64,000 nt of DNA from Chitinophagales bacterium (GTDB taxonomy: Bacteria; Bacteroidota; Bacteroidia; Chitinophagales; Chitinophagaceae): assembly GCA_017303415.1 (NCBI GenBank), contig JAFLBJ010000001.1, positions 682,001 to 746,000 on the forward strand, read 5' to 3'. The translations under genes were made by a program, and so were the position numbers. The notes beneath the pieces are model-generated. The model searched no databases. It was not told where the DNA came from and worked only from the letters and a program-made list of their open reading frames with translations. Position 1 is the stretch's first letter, and each line of letters opens with the position of its first letter. Shown piece by piece: positions 34,369 through 43,842 of this stretch.

Positions 34369-35823
34369 ATGGCATTACTCAGATACGAATCTCAGGTACG
34401 GGCCCCATTGGTCGATGGTACAAAGGATTATCACCAGGTAACGGAAGATATCTGCCGTCCGGTGGAGGCTAGACCTTCCCGGCTGTGGTGGATCGGTTTC
34501 CTGATCTCCGTAGCGCTTCTTGTTTTTGGTATCGTTTCCGTAACGGTGGAGGTTATCTACGGTACGGGTCAGTGGAACCTGAACAAGACGATCGGTTGGG
34601 GTTGGGACATCACCAACTTTGTTTGGTGGGTAGGTATTGGTCACGCCGGTACCCTGATCTCCGCGATCCTTTTGCTCTTCCGTCAGGGATGGCGTACCGG
34701 TGTAAACCGTGCCGCGGAGGCCATGACCATCTTTGCGGTAATGTGCGCCGGTCAGTTCCCGATCTGGCACATGGGTCGTGTGTGGGATGCCTTCTTTGTA
34801 TTGCCTTATCCGAATACGCGTGGTCCGTTGTGGGTGAACTTTAACTCACCCTTGTTGTGGGACGTATTCGCGATCTCAACGTATTTCACTGTATCTCTTT
34901 TATTCTGGTATTCCGGTTTGCTTCCCGATCTGGCCACACTGCGCGACCGGGCCAGGGAAAAGTGGAGAAAGATGTTTTATGGAGTGGCTGCATTTGGTTG
35001 GACCGGTAGTACCAAACACTGGCAACGGCATGAAGCGCTCTCGCTGGTATTGGCGGGTTTGTCAACTCCCCTCGTACTTTCAGTGCACACGATCGTATCA
35101 TTTGACTTTGCCACTTCGGTCATTCCCGGTTGGCATACCACCATCTTCCCTCCTTATTTCGTGGCAGGTGCCATCTTCTCCGGTTTCGCCATGGTGCAAA
35201 CCCTTTTGGTGGTTACCCGCAAAGTACTCGGATTGGAAGACTATATCACGATGGAGCATATTGACGTAATGAACAAGGTGATCGTGTTGACCGGTTCGAT
35301 CGTCGGTATCGCCTATCTCACCGAGTTATTCATTGCCTGGTATGGCGCTAACTCCTATGAGTGGTACGCCTTCAAGGAGAACCGTGTAAACCTGAACTCA
35401 CCCTATGGATGGAGTTACTGGATTATGATGGGTTGTAACGTATTGTCGCCACAGATCTTCTGGTTCCGCAAAATGAGAAGAAACCTGACAGTGACATTCT
35501 TCATGTCGATCCTCGTGAATATCGGTATGTGGTTCGAGCGTTTTGTGATCATCGTTACTTCCATCTACCGCGATTATTTGCCCAGTAGCTGGAGTACCTA
35601 TTATACCCCCACCATCTGGGAGGTAGGGTTCTATATGGGAACATTCGGGTTGTTCTTTACCTGTTATTTCCTGTTCTCCAAATTCTTCCCGGTTATCGCG
35701 CTTGCGGAGATCAAGCATATCCTGAAGAAGAATGGAGAAAGCTTCAAAGCAAACATGGCACAACTGGAAACCCAGAAACCCGAGGAGTTCGGACACGATC
35801 ATTCGCATGATCATGGCGCTTAA
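34369..35823 (+). CDS. actC: Alternative complex III subunit ActC (NrfD/PsrC family, quinol-binding membrane protein)
   Basis: 484 residues with about ten TM helices. It has NrfD-family motifs such as WWVGIGHAGTLISAILLLF, QFPIWHMGR, FAISTYFTVSLLFWY and FPPYFVAGAIFSGFAMV. In ACIII this subunit holds a quinol site and, in the structures known for Rhodothermus and Flavobacterium, probably a proton path. The C-terminal tail is His-rich (HDHSHDHGA). It is followed by actD after 30 bases. Confidence 0.94.
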   Translation: MALLRYESQVRAPLVDGTKDYHQVTEDICRPVEARPSRLWWIGFLISVALLVFGIVSVTVEVIYGTGQWNLNKTIGWGWDITNFVWWVGIGHAGTLISAILLLFRQGWRTGVNRAAEAMTIFAVMCAGQFPIWHMGRVWDAFFVLPYPNTRGPLWVNFNSPLLWDVFAISTYFTVSLLFWYSGLLPDLATLRDRAREKWRKMFYGVAAFGWTGSTKHWQRHEALSLVLAGLSTPLVLSVHTIVSFDFATSVIPGWHTTIFPPYFVAGAIFSGFAMVQTLLVVTRKVLGLEDYITMEHIDVMNKVIVLTGSIVGIAYLTELFIAWYGANSYEWYAFKENRVNLNSPYGWSYWIMMGCNVLSPQIFWFRKMRRNLTVTFFMSILVNIGMWFERFVIIVTSIYRDYLPSSWSTYYTPTIWEVGFYMGTFGLFFTCYFLFSKFFPVIALAEIKHILKKNGESFKANMAQLETQKPEEFGHDHSHDHGA

Positions 35824-35853
35824 TAATTAAAAGAAACTATTAAAGCTGATATA

Positions 35854-36450
35854 ATGGCTGAGCAGAAATTTGTAGTTGGTAATTTTTATGATGAAGCGGT
35901 GCTTTTCCCCGCCGTTAAAAAGGTGAGAAAGGCCGGTTACAAGATCCACGATGTGTTTACTCCTTTCCCGATCCATGGACTGGATAAGGAAATGGGTTTG
36001 CGTGATACGAGTTTGCACACCGCCGGCTTCATCTATGGTATCTCCGGAACCACAACGGCCGTAACCTTTATTACCTGGGCCCTGACAATTGACTGGCCTT
36101 TGAATATCGGTGGTAAGCCCTTTTTCTCCCTTCCGGCCTGGATTCCTATCACCTTTGAGTTGACGGTATTGTTTGCCGCAGTAGGAATGGTACTGACCTT
36201 CTGTTATCTCTGCCAGTTGGCCCCCTTTGTAAAGAAAGACCATTTCAATCCCCGTTCTACCGACGATACGTTTGTAATGGCTTTGGAATGTACAGACAAG
36301 ACCAACGAAGCGGAAGCCATGGCATTCCTGCAAAGTGCCGGTGCCCAGGATGTATCGGTTCAGGTAAGGGAAACCCGTTGGTGGCTGGGTAGGTATGACA
36401 AAGACGAAAGACCATTCCAGCAAGAAAAAGAAGCGGAAGCCACAGCATAA
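35854..36450 (+). CDS. actD: Alternative complex III subunit ActD (DUF3341)
   Basis: 198 residues with two TM helices (about 60-82 and 105-125). The start is the ATG at 35854, giving MAEQKFVVGNFYDEAVLFPAV. DUF3341 is a standard ACIII component that holds ActC in place. The C-terminal half has the VALECTDKTNEAEA block and a MAFLQSAGAQDVSV strand typical of the family. It has no cofactor. Spacing to actE is 36 bases. Confidence 0.93.
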   Translation: MAEQKFVVGNFYDEAVLFPAVKKVRKAGYKIHDVFTPFPIHGLDKEMGLRDTSLHTAGFIYGISGTTTAVTFITWALTIDWPLNIGGKPFFSLPAWIPITFELTVLFAAVGMVLTFCYLCQLAPFVKKDHFNPRSTDDTFVMALECTDKTNEAEAMAFLQSAGAQDVSVQVRETRWWLGRYDKDERPFQQEKEAEATA

Positions 36451-36486
36451 ATCAAATCGCGAAGAACTATTAATAATATACGCCTG

Positions 36487-37146
36487 ATGAGAAAAAATAT
36501 TTTGACAGCGGGAACGGTAATTGCCCTTTTTATCCTGGCTGCCTGTAATAATGTAAGACGCGATCCGGGTCGTGTATATATGCCCGACATGTCGTACAGC
36601 AGGGCTTATGAGACCTACGGGGAATTGGATAGCACCCAGTTCACGCAGAAAATGGCTGAAGCCGGGGAGAAAATTTTCTACAATGCCCAGCCGGTAGCCG
36701 GTACTGTGGCCGTTGGAGAAATGCCTGCTTATCCGTATAAGAATGATTCGCTCGGATACGCATTGTCTGCCGGCATACCCAACCCCTTGCCAGCACTCAG
36801 TGAAGGAGATATGAAGGAAGCCGAACGTTTATACCTGATCAATTGCGGTATCTGTCATGGTTCCAAGCTGGATGGCAATGGTCCGCTGTATAATGATGGC
36901 AATGGCCCGTATACATCAGCCCCCAAGAACTTTATGGATCAGTTGATGAAGGACATGAAAGAAGGCACTATGTTTCATTCGGTGACCTATGGTAAGAACG
37001 CGATGGGGTCTTATGCTTCGCAATTGACCACCAAGCAACGTTGGATGATCATTCATTATATTAAAGACAAACAAGGGCTGAAAGCCCCTGCTGCAACGGT
37101 TGCTGTTGATACAACAGCCGCTGCCGGTACTGCAGCTGGTAAATAA
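36487..37146 (+). CDS. actE: Alternative complex III subunit ActE, monoheme cytochrome c lipoprotein
   Basis: 219 residues. Lipobox LAAC with C20 is consistent with membrane anchoring (the family is lipid-anchored). The single heme site is CGICH at 120-124, with a likely Met ligand downstream in the GSYASQLT region. Before it, YMPDMSYSRAYETY and NPLPALSEGDMKEAERLYLINC are typical of ActE. The C-terminal tail is Ala/Thr-rich (TVAVDTTAAAGTAAGK). It takes part in electron exit from ACIII to the aa3 oxidase encoded next. Confidence 0.93.
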   Translation: MRKNILTAGTVIALFILAACNNVRRDPGRVYMPDMSYSRAYETYGELDSTQFTQKMAEAGEKIFYNAQPVAGTVAVGEMPAYPYKNDSLGYALSAGIPNPLPALSEGDMKEAERLYLINCGICHGSKLDGNGPLYNDGNGPYTSAPKNFMDQLMKDMKEGTMFHSVTYGKNAMGSYASQLTTKQRWMIIHYIKDKQGLKAPAATVAVDTTAAAGTAAGK

Positions 37147-37182
37147 GAAATTCTCATTGACGAATCAATTAAAAGACAACTG

Positions 37183-38409
37183 ATGGCTATCCGGGAACAT
37201 TTTGAAATTCCGAAAAAGTACAACCTCTGGTCCTTTGCTTTGATGGGAGTGGGTGCCTTATCCATTGTACTCCTCTATATCACCCATGGGGCCAGCAGCG
37301 ATCAACACGAAAGCGCCCGCTTTTGGGCCAGCCTGTTACAGAACAGTGTGTTCTTCCTGCTGGTGGTTAATGCCGCAATGTTCTTTATCTGTGCCACGAC
37401 CCTGGCCTGGGGCGGATGGCAAATGAGTTTCCGCCGGGTGGCTGAAGCCATTTCCGCAGCCGTTCCGGTGATCGGTGTCATCGGTGTGGCCATCTTGCTG
37501 GCCATCGTTTTTAGTGATAACCATACGATCTACCACTGGACCGATACCGAGCACGTCAAGCATGATGCGATCCTTTCGCATAAATCGGGTTTCCTGAACA
37601 AAACTTTCTTTGCAGTTTGGACTGTGCTGACTGTGGTTCTTTGGTCGGTATTGGGTTGGAAAATGAGAAGCCTCTCCCGTGAAACAGACAATAAGCCCCT
37701 GAATGTGGAAGAGGGCAAGAAATATGTTTGGAAAAATACCGTATGGGCCGCCCTTTACATGGTCGTGTTTGCCCTTACCGTGATGTCCACCATCCCCTGG
37801 CTCTGGTTGATGAGTATTGACGCTCACTGGTACAGCACCATGTATTCCTGGTACACTTTTGCCAGCACCTTTGTTTCCGGTATGGCACTCATCGCTTTAT
37901 ATGTAGTGTATTTGAAAAATAAAGGATACCTGGAATACACCAACAACGAGCACCTGCATGACCTGGGTAAATTCATGTTCGCGTTCTCTGTGTTCTGGAC
38001 CTACCTCTGGTTCTCTCAGTACATGCTGATCTGGTATGCAAACATTCCGGAGGAGACCACGTATTTTGAGCCGCGTGTACAAGGGCCTTATAAAAGCATT
38101 TTCTTCCTGAACCTGATCATCAACTTCATTTCGCCCCTGCTTATTCTGATGACACGCGATTCGAAGCGGAACTATACGATTGTGACCTTTATGGCTGTTT
38201 TGATCATATTCGGTCACTGGCTGGATTTTTTCCAAATGGTTCATCCGGCTATTTCGAACGATCATGTTCCGATGATGTTATATGATCTGGGGATTGCGCT
38301 TGGGTTTGTCGGACTGATCATGTTCCTGACCGCCCGCGCGCTGGCAAAAGCGCCGCTTGTGGCAAAGAACCACCCCTTTTTCAAAGAGAGTGTTATACAT
38401 CACACATAA
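37183..38409 (+). CDS. actF: Alternative complex III subunit ActF (NrfD-like second quinol-site subunit)
   Basis: 408 residues with about ten TM helices. It starts MAIREHFEIPKKYNLW and contains GALSIVLLYITHG, RVAEAISAAVPVIGVIG, WFSQYMLIWYANIPEETTYF and FLTARALAKAPLV. It is a paralogue of ActC in the NrfD group and lies 37 bases after actE. In known ACIII the second NrfD-like subunit is structural or proton-handling and lacks the quinone ligands. The assignment rests on position and topology. Confidence 0.93.
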   Translation: MAIREHFEIPKKYNLWSFALMGVGALSIVLLYITHGASSDQHESARFWASLLQNSVFFLLVVNAAMFFICATTLAWGGWQMSFRRVAEAISAAVPVIGVIGVAILLAIVFSDNHTIYHWTDTEHVKHDAILSHKSGFLNKTFFAVWTVLTVVLWSVLGWKMRSLSRETDNKPLNVEEGKKYVWKNTVWAALYMVVFALTVMSTIPWLWLMSIDAHWYSTMYSWYTFASTFVSGMALIALYVVYLKNKGYLEYTNNEHLHDLGKFMFAFSVFWTYLWFSQYMLIWYANIPEETTYFEPRVQGPYKSIFFLNLIINFISPLLILMTRDSKRNYTIVTFMAVLIIFGHWLDFFQMVHPAISNDHVPMMLYDLGIALGFVGLIMFLTARALAKAPLVAKNHPFFKESVIHHT

Positions 38410-38460
38410 GCAAGCTTTTAGACGACGATATTTGTAAAACGTATATAGAAATCAACGATT

Positions 38461-39513
38461 ATGTCTACTTTCTTTGTCATAGCCATTCTTGTACTCGGGT
38501 TCCTGATCACCTTCCAGATCGCGAAGGCCAGTGAATATGTGTCGGTGATGCGTGGAGAAGAGAATGCCCGTAAACAAAGCAATAAGGTAAATGGCTTCCT
38601 GATGCTGGCGTTCCTGATCGTCGGCCTTTTCGGGGTTTATTATTGTAATGAAAAACTGAAAGGCACCATCCTTGGTGAAGCGGCTTCAAACCACGGGGAG
38701 AAGATCGATACCATGCTTTATATCACCCTGGCCCTGACCTTTGTGGTTTTCGTTCTGACGCAGGTATTACTTTTCTGGTTTGCCTATAAATACCAGGAAT
38801 CAGATAGACGTACGCCTTACTATTTCCCCCATGATAATAAATTGGAGTTGATCTGGACCGTTATTCCGGCCATTGCATTGACCGTACTGGTGGGTTTTGG
38901 TATCTATTATTGGTTTGGCATCACGGGTGAAGCGCCTAAAGACGCAATGGTGGTGGAAGTGACCGGAAAGCAGTTTGGCTGGGAGTTCCGTTATCCAGGA
39001 AAGGATGGCGAATTGGGTAAACGTTATTATAAGGAAACCAACGAAGCAAAGAATAACCCCCTGGGTCAACTTTGGGAGGATAAAGCCAATCACGATGATA
39101 TCTATGCTACACAGGAATTGCACCTTGTGGTAGGTAAACCAGTTAAAATGGTGATCACCGCCAAAGATGTGATCCATGATGTGGGACTGGTTCATTTCCG
39201 GATGAAGATGGACGCCGTACCGGGAACTCCCACTACAATGTGGTTCACCCCTAAGTTCACGACCAAGCAGATGAAGGAGAAATACGGAGAGAATTTTGTG
39301 TACGAGATCTCCTGTGATCAAATGTGTGGCCGCGGGCACTACAGCATGCGGGGTACAATTGTGGTAGAGACACAAGAAGAGTTTGACCGCTATCTGGCTG
39401 GAATGAAACCCCAGTACCTTGTAGCCAACCCGGATAAGGATCCAACTATTAAAAAACCAGAAGCCCCGGCAGCTGATACAACTAAAGTATTGGCTTCCGT
39501 TTTGCAACCCTGA
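38461..39513 (+). CDS. coxB: Cytochrome c oxidase subunit II (CuA, no fused heme)
   Basis: 350 residues. There is an extra N-terminal pair of TM helices before the two usual ones (about 82-110 and 130-152). The CuA centre is visible as CDQMCGRGHYSM in the C-terminal cupredoxin domain, with the earlier VHFRMKMD strand giving the first histidine. No CxxCH is present, so this is aa3- and not caa3-type; the electron must come from ActE, ActA or a free cytochrome. The C-terminal tail is Pro/Ala-rich. It starts 52 bases after actF, which makes an ACIII-oxidase supercomplex likely. Confidence 0.94.
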   Translation: MSTFFVIAILVLGFLITFQIAKASEYVSVMRGEENARKQSNKVNGFLMLAFLIVGLFGVYYCNEKLKGTILGEAASNHGEKIDTMLYITLALTFVVFVLTQVLLFWFAYKYQESDRRTPYYFPHDNKLELIWTVIPAIALTVLVGFGIYYWFGITGEAPKDAMVVEVTGKQFGWEFRYPGKDGELGKRYYKETNEAKNNPLGQLWEDKANHDDIYATQELHLVVGKPVKMVITAKDVIHDVGLVHFRMKMDAVPGTPTTMWFTPKFTTKQMKEKYGENFVYEISCDQMCGRGHYSMRGTIVVETQEEFDRYLAGMKPQYLVANPDKDPTIKKPEAPAADTTKVLASVLQP

Positions 39514-39564
39514 TATTTAAAGAAAACTGATCACGCGTTTAAATACGACGATTAAACAACGATT

Positions 39565-41370
39565 ATGAGTACTGAAGCAAGTATGCATGCACATGCAGTG
39601 ACAGAACACCACAATGGTCATGATGGTCATCATCACCATCACGAAACCTTTGTCAGCAAGTATATCTTCAGCATGGATCACAAGATGATCGCCCGCCAGT
39701 TCCTCATCACAGGGATGATCTGGGCCATCATTGGAGGATTATTCTCCGTGCTGTTCCGCTTGCAACTTGGTTATCCTGACCAAAGTTTTCCGATCCTGGA
39801 AACCTTCTTTGGTAAATGGGCGCAAGGGGGAAAGATCCTTCCTGAATTCTATTATGCCCTGGTGACCATGCACGGTACCGTTCTTGTATTCTTCGTATTG
39901 ACTGCCGGATTGAGCGGAACTTTCGCCAACCTGCTTATTCCGCTGCAGATCGGTGCGCGTGATATGGCATCTCCCTTCCTGAACATGTTGTCTTACTGGT
40001 TCTTCTTCCTGGCCAGCATGGTGATGATCGGATCTTTGTTTATTGAAACAGGTCCCGCGAGCGGTGGATGGACCATGTACCCACCGTTGAGCGCTGTTCC
40101 GCAGGCGGGACTGGGCTCCAAACTGGGAGCAGACCTGTGGTTGGTGAGTATGGCCCTGTTTATTGTTTCTTCTCTCCTTGGAGGGTTGAACTATATCTCT
40201 ACTGTATTGAATATGCGTACCAAGGGTATGAGCATGACGCGTATGCCGTTGACCATGTGGGCCATGTTCTTTACCGCTGTACTTGGCGTATTGTCTTTCC
40301 CGGTATTGTTGTCCGGTGCCATCCTGCTCTTGTTCGACCGTAACCTGGGTACCAGCTTCTACCTGAGTGATATCGTGGTGAATGGAGAGATCCTTTCCAA
40401 TGAAGGAGGTAGCGCCATTCTTTACCAGCACTTGTTCTGGTTCCTTGGACACCCCGAAGTGTATATCATTCTCTTGCCGGCGATGGGCATGGTATCTGAG
40501 ATATTGAGTGTGAATTCACGTAAACCGATCTTTGGATACATGGCCATGGTGGGGTCTCTGTTCGCTATTGCGATCCTCGCCTTCCTGGTATGGGCACACC
40601 ATATGTTTGTCACAGGGTTGAACCCCTTCCTTGGCGCCTTCTTCGTATTGCTAACGCTTTTGATCGCGGTGCCATCGGCCATCAAGGTATTTAACTGGCT
40701 TACCACCTTATGGCGGGGAAATATCCGGTTTACACCGGCTACCCTGTTTGCCATTGGTTTTGTAAGCTTGTTCATCTCCGGTGGTTTGACCGGTATCTTC
40801 CTGGGTAACTCCACCATTGATATTCACCTGCATGATACCATGTTTGTGGTGGCCCACTTCCATATTGTAATGGGTGTGGCTTCCTTCTTTGGTATGTTTG
40901 CCGGTGTGTACCATTGGTTCCCGAAGATGTTTGGTCGTTATTTGAACAATACCCTTGGGTATATTCATTTCTGGGTCACCTTTATTTGTGCCTACCTGAT
41001 CTTCTGGCCCATGCACTATCAGGGATTGGCCGGGGTACCACGTCGTTACCTGGAAAAATCCGCGTGGAACTCCTTTAACCAGTTTGGAGATCTGGATAAA
41101 ATGATCACGGTGGCTTCCATTGTCGTATTTGCCGTGCAATTGATGTTCATATTCAATTTCTTTTATTCAATTTTCAAAGGCAGAAAAGTGCGTACCCAGA
41201 ACCCCTGGGGAGCGAATACTTTGGAATGGACCACCCCGATCAACCCGGGTCATGGTAACTGGGAAGGAGAGATTCCTGAAGTACACCGTTGGGCGTACGA
41301 TTATGGTAAGGATGGTGTAGAGTTCATCCCCCAAACGGTTCCAGTAGGTGAAAATGAGAGTAAACATTAA
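39565..41370 (+). CDS. coxA: Cytochrome c oxidase subunit I (aa3-type)
   Basis: 601 residues with twelve or more TM helices. Heme-copper motifs: HFHIVMGV near the C-terminal third, GHPEVYIILLP (Cu-B His and cross-linked Tyr) and WAHHMFVTG (Cu-B His-His). The HPEVY tyrosine marks an A-family (proton-pumping) enzyme. The N-terminal cytosolic tail is unusually histidine-rich (eleven His in the first 26 residues). This is the catalytic subunit that reduces O2 to water. It is followed by heme O synthase. Confidence 0.95.
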   Translation: MSTEASMHAHAVTEHHNGHDGHHHHHETFVSKYIFSMDHKMIARQFLITGMIWAIIGGLFSVLFRLQLGYPDQSFPILETFFGKWAQGGKILPEFYYALVTMHGTVLVFFVLTAGLSGTFANLLIPLQIGARDMASPFLNMLSYWFFFLASMVMIGSLFIETGPASGGWTMYPPLSAVPQAGLGSKLGADLWLVSMALFIVSSLLGGLNYISTVLNMRTKGMSMTRMPLTMWAMFFTAVLGVLSFPVLLSGAILLLFDRNLGTSFYLSDIVVNGEILSNEGGSAILYQHLFWFLGHPEVYIILLPAMGMVSEILSVNSRKPIFGYMAMVGSLFAIAILAFLVWAHHMFVTGLNPFLGAFFVLLTLLIAVPSAIKVFNWLTTLWRGNIRFTPATLFAIGFVSLFISGGLTGIFLGNSTIDIHLHDTMFVVAHFHIVMGVASFFGMFAGVYHWFPKMFGRYLNNTLGYIHFWVTFICAYLIFWPMHYQGLAGVPRRYLEKSAWNSFNQFGDLDKMITVASIVVFAVQLMFIFNFFYSIFKGRKVRTQNPWGANTLEWTTPINPGHGNWEGEIPEVHRWAYDYGKDGVEFIPQTVPVGENESKH

Positions 41371-41402
41371 ATAATACGGTCCTGAAAGAAGATAAGATTT
41401 TG

Positions 41403-42305
41403 ATGAGTGAGGATAACAAGAAGGGCCAAACGAGTTCTTTTACAATTTCCGGGAAGTTCAGGGATTATGGTAAACTCATAAAAATGTCCCTCAGCATCAT
41501 GGTGGTTTTTTCCGCTGTGATCAGCTATCTGTTGGCACCTAAGGTGGTGGCTTACGACTGGACCAGTATCCTGCTTTTATTCATAGCAGGTATGTTGGTA
41601 ACCGGAAGCGCAAATGCGGTGAACCAGGTAGTGGAACGGGATACGGATGCGTTGATGAAACGTACTGCATCCCGACCTGTGGCTGCAGGGCGAATGAGTG
41701 TGACAGAAGGCTGGGCTTTTTCGATCATTACCGGGGTGGCGGGTGTATTCCTGCTGGCCTGGTTCTTCAATGGTGTTTCGGCGGCGATAGCGGCATTTAG
41801 TTGGTTTCTGTATGCTTTTATCTATACCCCGTTAAAGAAAGTAAATGCCATTTCAGTGATCGTTGGAGCTGTGCCAGGTGCGTTGCCTTGTTTGATCGGA
41901 TGGGCTGCGGGAGATGACCAGTTATCGGCAGGGGGTTGGATCCTTTTTGCTTTTCAGTTTTTATGGCAGTTTCCCCATTTCTGGGCGATTGCCTGGCTGG
42001 CACACAAGGATTATTCGGCTGCGGGTTTTCGGTTATTGCCAGGTGAAAAGGACCCTACGCGATACACGGCTTTGCAGTCGATCCTTTATTCCCTGTTGCT
42101 GTTTCCCATAGGCTTTGCGCCTTATCTGACGGGAATGACGGGCTGGGTAAGCGCGATCATTGTAACGGTAGCCAACCTGTTTATGCTTTGGCAATCGGTT
42201 CGTTTGTACCGTGAAATGGAAGCCAAAGCCGCCCGGAGAGTCATGTTTGGAAGTTATATCTACCTGCCAGTGGTTTTACTGGCCTGGTTGATCGATAAAG
42301 TGTAG
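41403..42305 (+). CDS. ctaB: Protoheme IX farnesyltransferase (heme O synthase)
   Basis: 300 residues from the ATG at 41403 (the frame also has a TTG one codon earlier). The UbiA prenyltransferase signature is NAVNQVVERDTDALMKRT (Mg-diphosphate site) with a second Asp-rich loop HKDYSAAGFRLLPGEKD. About eight TM helices. It farnesylates heme b to heme o, the precursor of heme a used by the oxidase encoded beside it. The next step, heme A synthase, is not in the window. Confidence 0.94.
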   Translation: MSEDNKKGQTSSFTISGKFRDYGKLIKMSLSIMVVFSAVISYLLAPKVVAYDWTSILLLFIAGMLVTGSANAVNQVVERDTDALMKRTASRPVAAGRMSVTEGWAFSIITGVAGVFLLAWFFNGVSAAIAAFSWFLYAFIYTPLKKVNAISVIVGAVPGALPCLIGWAAGDDQLSAGGWILFAFQFLWQFPHFWAIAWLAHKDYSAAGFRLLPGEKDPTRYTALQSILYSLLLFPIGFAPYLTGMTGWVSAIIVTVANLFMLWQSVRLYREMEAKAARRVMFGSYIYLPVVLLAWLIDKV

Positions 42306-42332
42306 TTGAATCGAGTAAAATTTAAAAGCGAG

Positions 42333-42902
42333 ATGGATACCGTGAGTGCTGTAGAACAAAAGAAAATGCACCCGAGCAAGTTTACCTTGTGGGTGGCCAT
42401 CGGAAGCATCATTATGATGTTTGCCGGTTTGACGAGTGCCTATATTGTCAAGAGCAGCCAGGCGGGATGGCGGGAGATCACGCTACCCACCGTTTTCTGG
42501 TACTCTACTGCGGCGATACTGGTAAGCAGTCTGACAGTGCAGATGGCATTACGCTCTTTTAAGCAAAGGGAGATGAGCAGGTACCGGATGCTGATTGCGG
42601 TAACCTTCCTGCTGGGGGCTTTGTTTGTCGCCCTTCAGGTGATAGGTTTCCGGCAGTTATGGGATAGCGGGGTACAATTCAAAGGGGCATCAGGTGCAGG
42701 GCAGTTCCTGTATGTGATTGCCGGATTGCATGCCGTTCACGTGATCGGCGGGGTGATCGCCCTGTTGGTGATGTTCATCAAGGCCTTTTTTGGAAGATCA
42801 AGAAATTATAGCAATACCCCGGTGGAGGTAGCAGCAACCTATTGGCATTTTGTTGACCTGCTTTGGATCTACCTGGTGGTGTTCTTTACCTGGATAGGGT
42901 AA
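42333..42902 (+). CDS. Cytochrome c oxidase subunit III, short paralogue
   Basis: 189 residues from the ATG at 42333 (the longer frame starts with TTG at 42306, directly after the heme O synthase stop). Five TM helices; HVIGGVIALLVMF and VEVAATYWHFVDLLWIYLVVFF are typical subunit III helices. It matches the short five-helix subunit III seen in Bacteroidota operons. A longer paralogue follows at 42937, so two subunit III-like proteins are made from one operon. Confidence 0.9.
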   Translation: MDTVSAVEQKKMHPSKFTLWVAIGSIIMMFAGLTSAYIVKSSQAGWREITLPTVFWYSTAAILVSSLTVQMALRSFKQREMSRYRMLIAVTFLLGALFVALQVIGFRQLWDSGVQFKGASGAGQFLYVIAGLHAVHVIGGVIALLVMFIKAFFGRSRNYSNTPVEVAATYWHFVDLLWIYLVVFFTWIG

Positions 42903-42936
42903 GCATATAGTTAAAATTTAAACCTAAAACGACGAC

Positions 42937-43809
42937 ATGGCTTCTAGAGTAACGGCGCATCAAACCAAGTGGTGGAGTGGGGGTAAGAGCCCATTCAACC
43001 TCGAGTATGGCAAACTCATGATGTGGTATTTTCTTATGAGTGATGCCTTCACTTTTGGCGCCTTCCTGATCTCTTATGGTACGGTCCGCTTTTCTCAGAA
43101 TTTCTGGCCCGACCCTAACGTAGTGTTTAATGCCTTTCCCGGTGCCGGTCATGCCAACCTGCCCCTGGCCTTTGTGAGTGTAATGACCTTTATCCTGATC
43201 ATCAGCTCGGTGACCATGGTATTGGCAGTGCACGCCGGGCATAACAATGATAAGAAAGGGGTAGTTAAATGGTTGTTCTGGACCATTGTAGGAGGTCTCG
43301 CCTTCCTTGGCTGTCAGGCCTGGGAATGGACCCACCTGCTGACCGGGGAACATGCCACACTGGTAAGCGGTCATATTGAACTGCTTCCTCAAACCACCAG
43401 TGTGAACCCTTGGGGACCCCTGGTAGATGGTGCTGCTGTAACCGATGCGCTGAAGAATTCAACACCTCAGGTTTTAGCCCGACTCGTACATGAACATGAT
43501 GCTACCCGCTCCATTGAGCAACTGGTGGCCATGCCCAAAGATCAATTGCTGGCCATGGTCAATACCGCAGAATTACATGTACGCGAAACAGGCCCTGTTG
43601 CTTTTGGCGGTTATTTCTTTGGTATCACTGGTTTCCACGGATTTCACGTATTCTCCGGGGTCATCATCAATATCATCATGTTGATCATGACACAAAAAGA
43701 TGTATTTGCCCGTCGTGGTCATTACCTGATGATCGAGAAGGCCGGATTGTACTGGCACTTTGTAGACCTTGTATGGGTATTTGTATTCCTTTGTTTCTAT
43801 CTGATCTAA
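42937..43809 (+). CDS. coxC: Cytochrome c oxidase subunit III, long paralogue with periplasmic insertion
   Basis: 290 residues. The N-terminal part has KLMMWYFLMSDAFTFGAFLISY and the C-terminal part GITGFHGFHVFSGVIINIIM and LYWHFVDLVWVFVFL, all classical subunit III. Between WEW at about 129-131 and FGGYFFGITGF at about 223 lie roughly 80 mainly hydrophilic residues (about 140-220) that ordinary subunit III proteins lack. The insertion is in frame and helical in character. It lies on one side of the membrane, probably periplasmic, where it could contact ACIII. This is position-based inference. Confidence 0.92.
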   Translation: MASRVTAHQTKWWSGGKSPFNLEYGKLMMWYFLMSDAFTFGAFLISYGTVRFSQNFWPDPNVVFNAFPGAGHANLPLAFVSVMTFILIISSVTMVLAVHAGHNNDKKGVVKWLFWTIVGGLAFLGCQAWEWTHLLTGEHATLVSGHIELLPQTTSVNPWGPLVDGAAVTDALKNSTPQVLARLVHEHDATRSIEQLVAMPKDQLLAMVNTAELHVRETGPVAFGGYFFGITGFHGFHVFSGVIINIIMLIMTQKDVFARRGHYLMIEKAGLYWHFVDLVWVFVFLCFYLI

Positions 43810-43842
43810 ACCCACAAAAAAATTAATTAATACTATTTTCCC

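Noticed and set aside
38461-39513. caa3-type oxidase with fused cytochrome c
   Set aside because: No CxxCH occurs in CoxB, so the electron donor must be separate.
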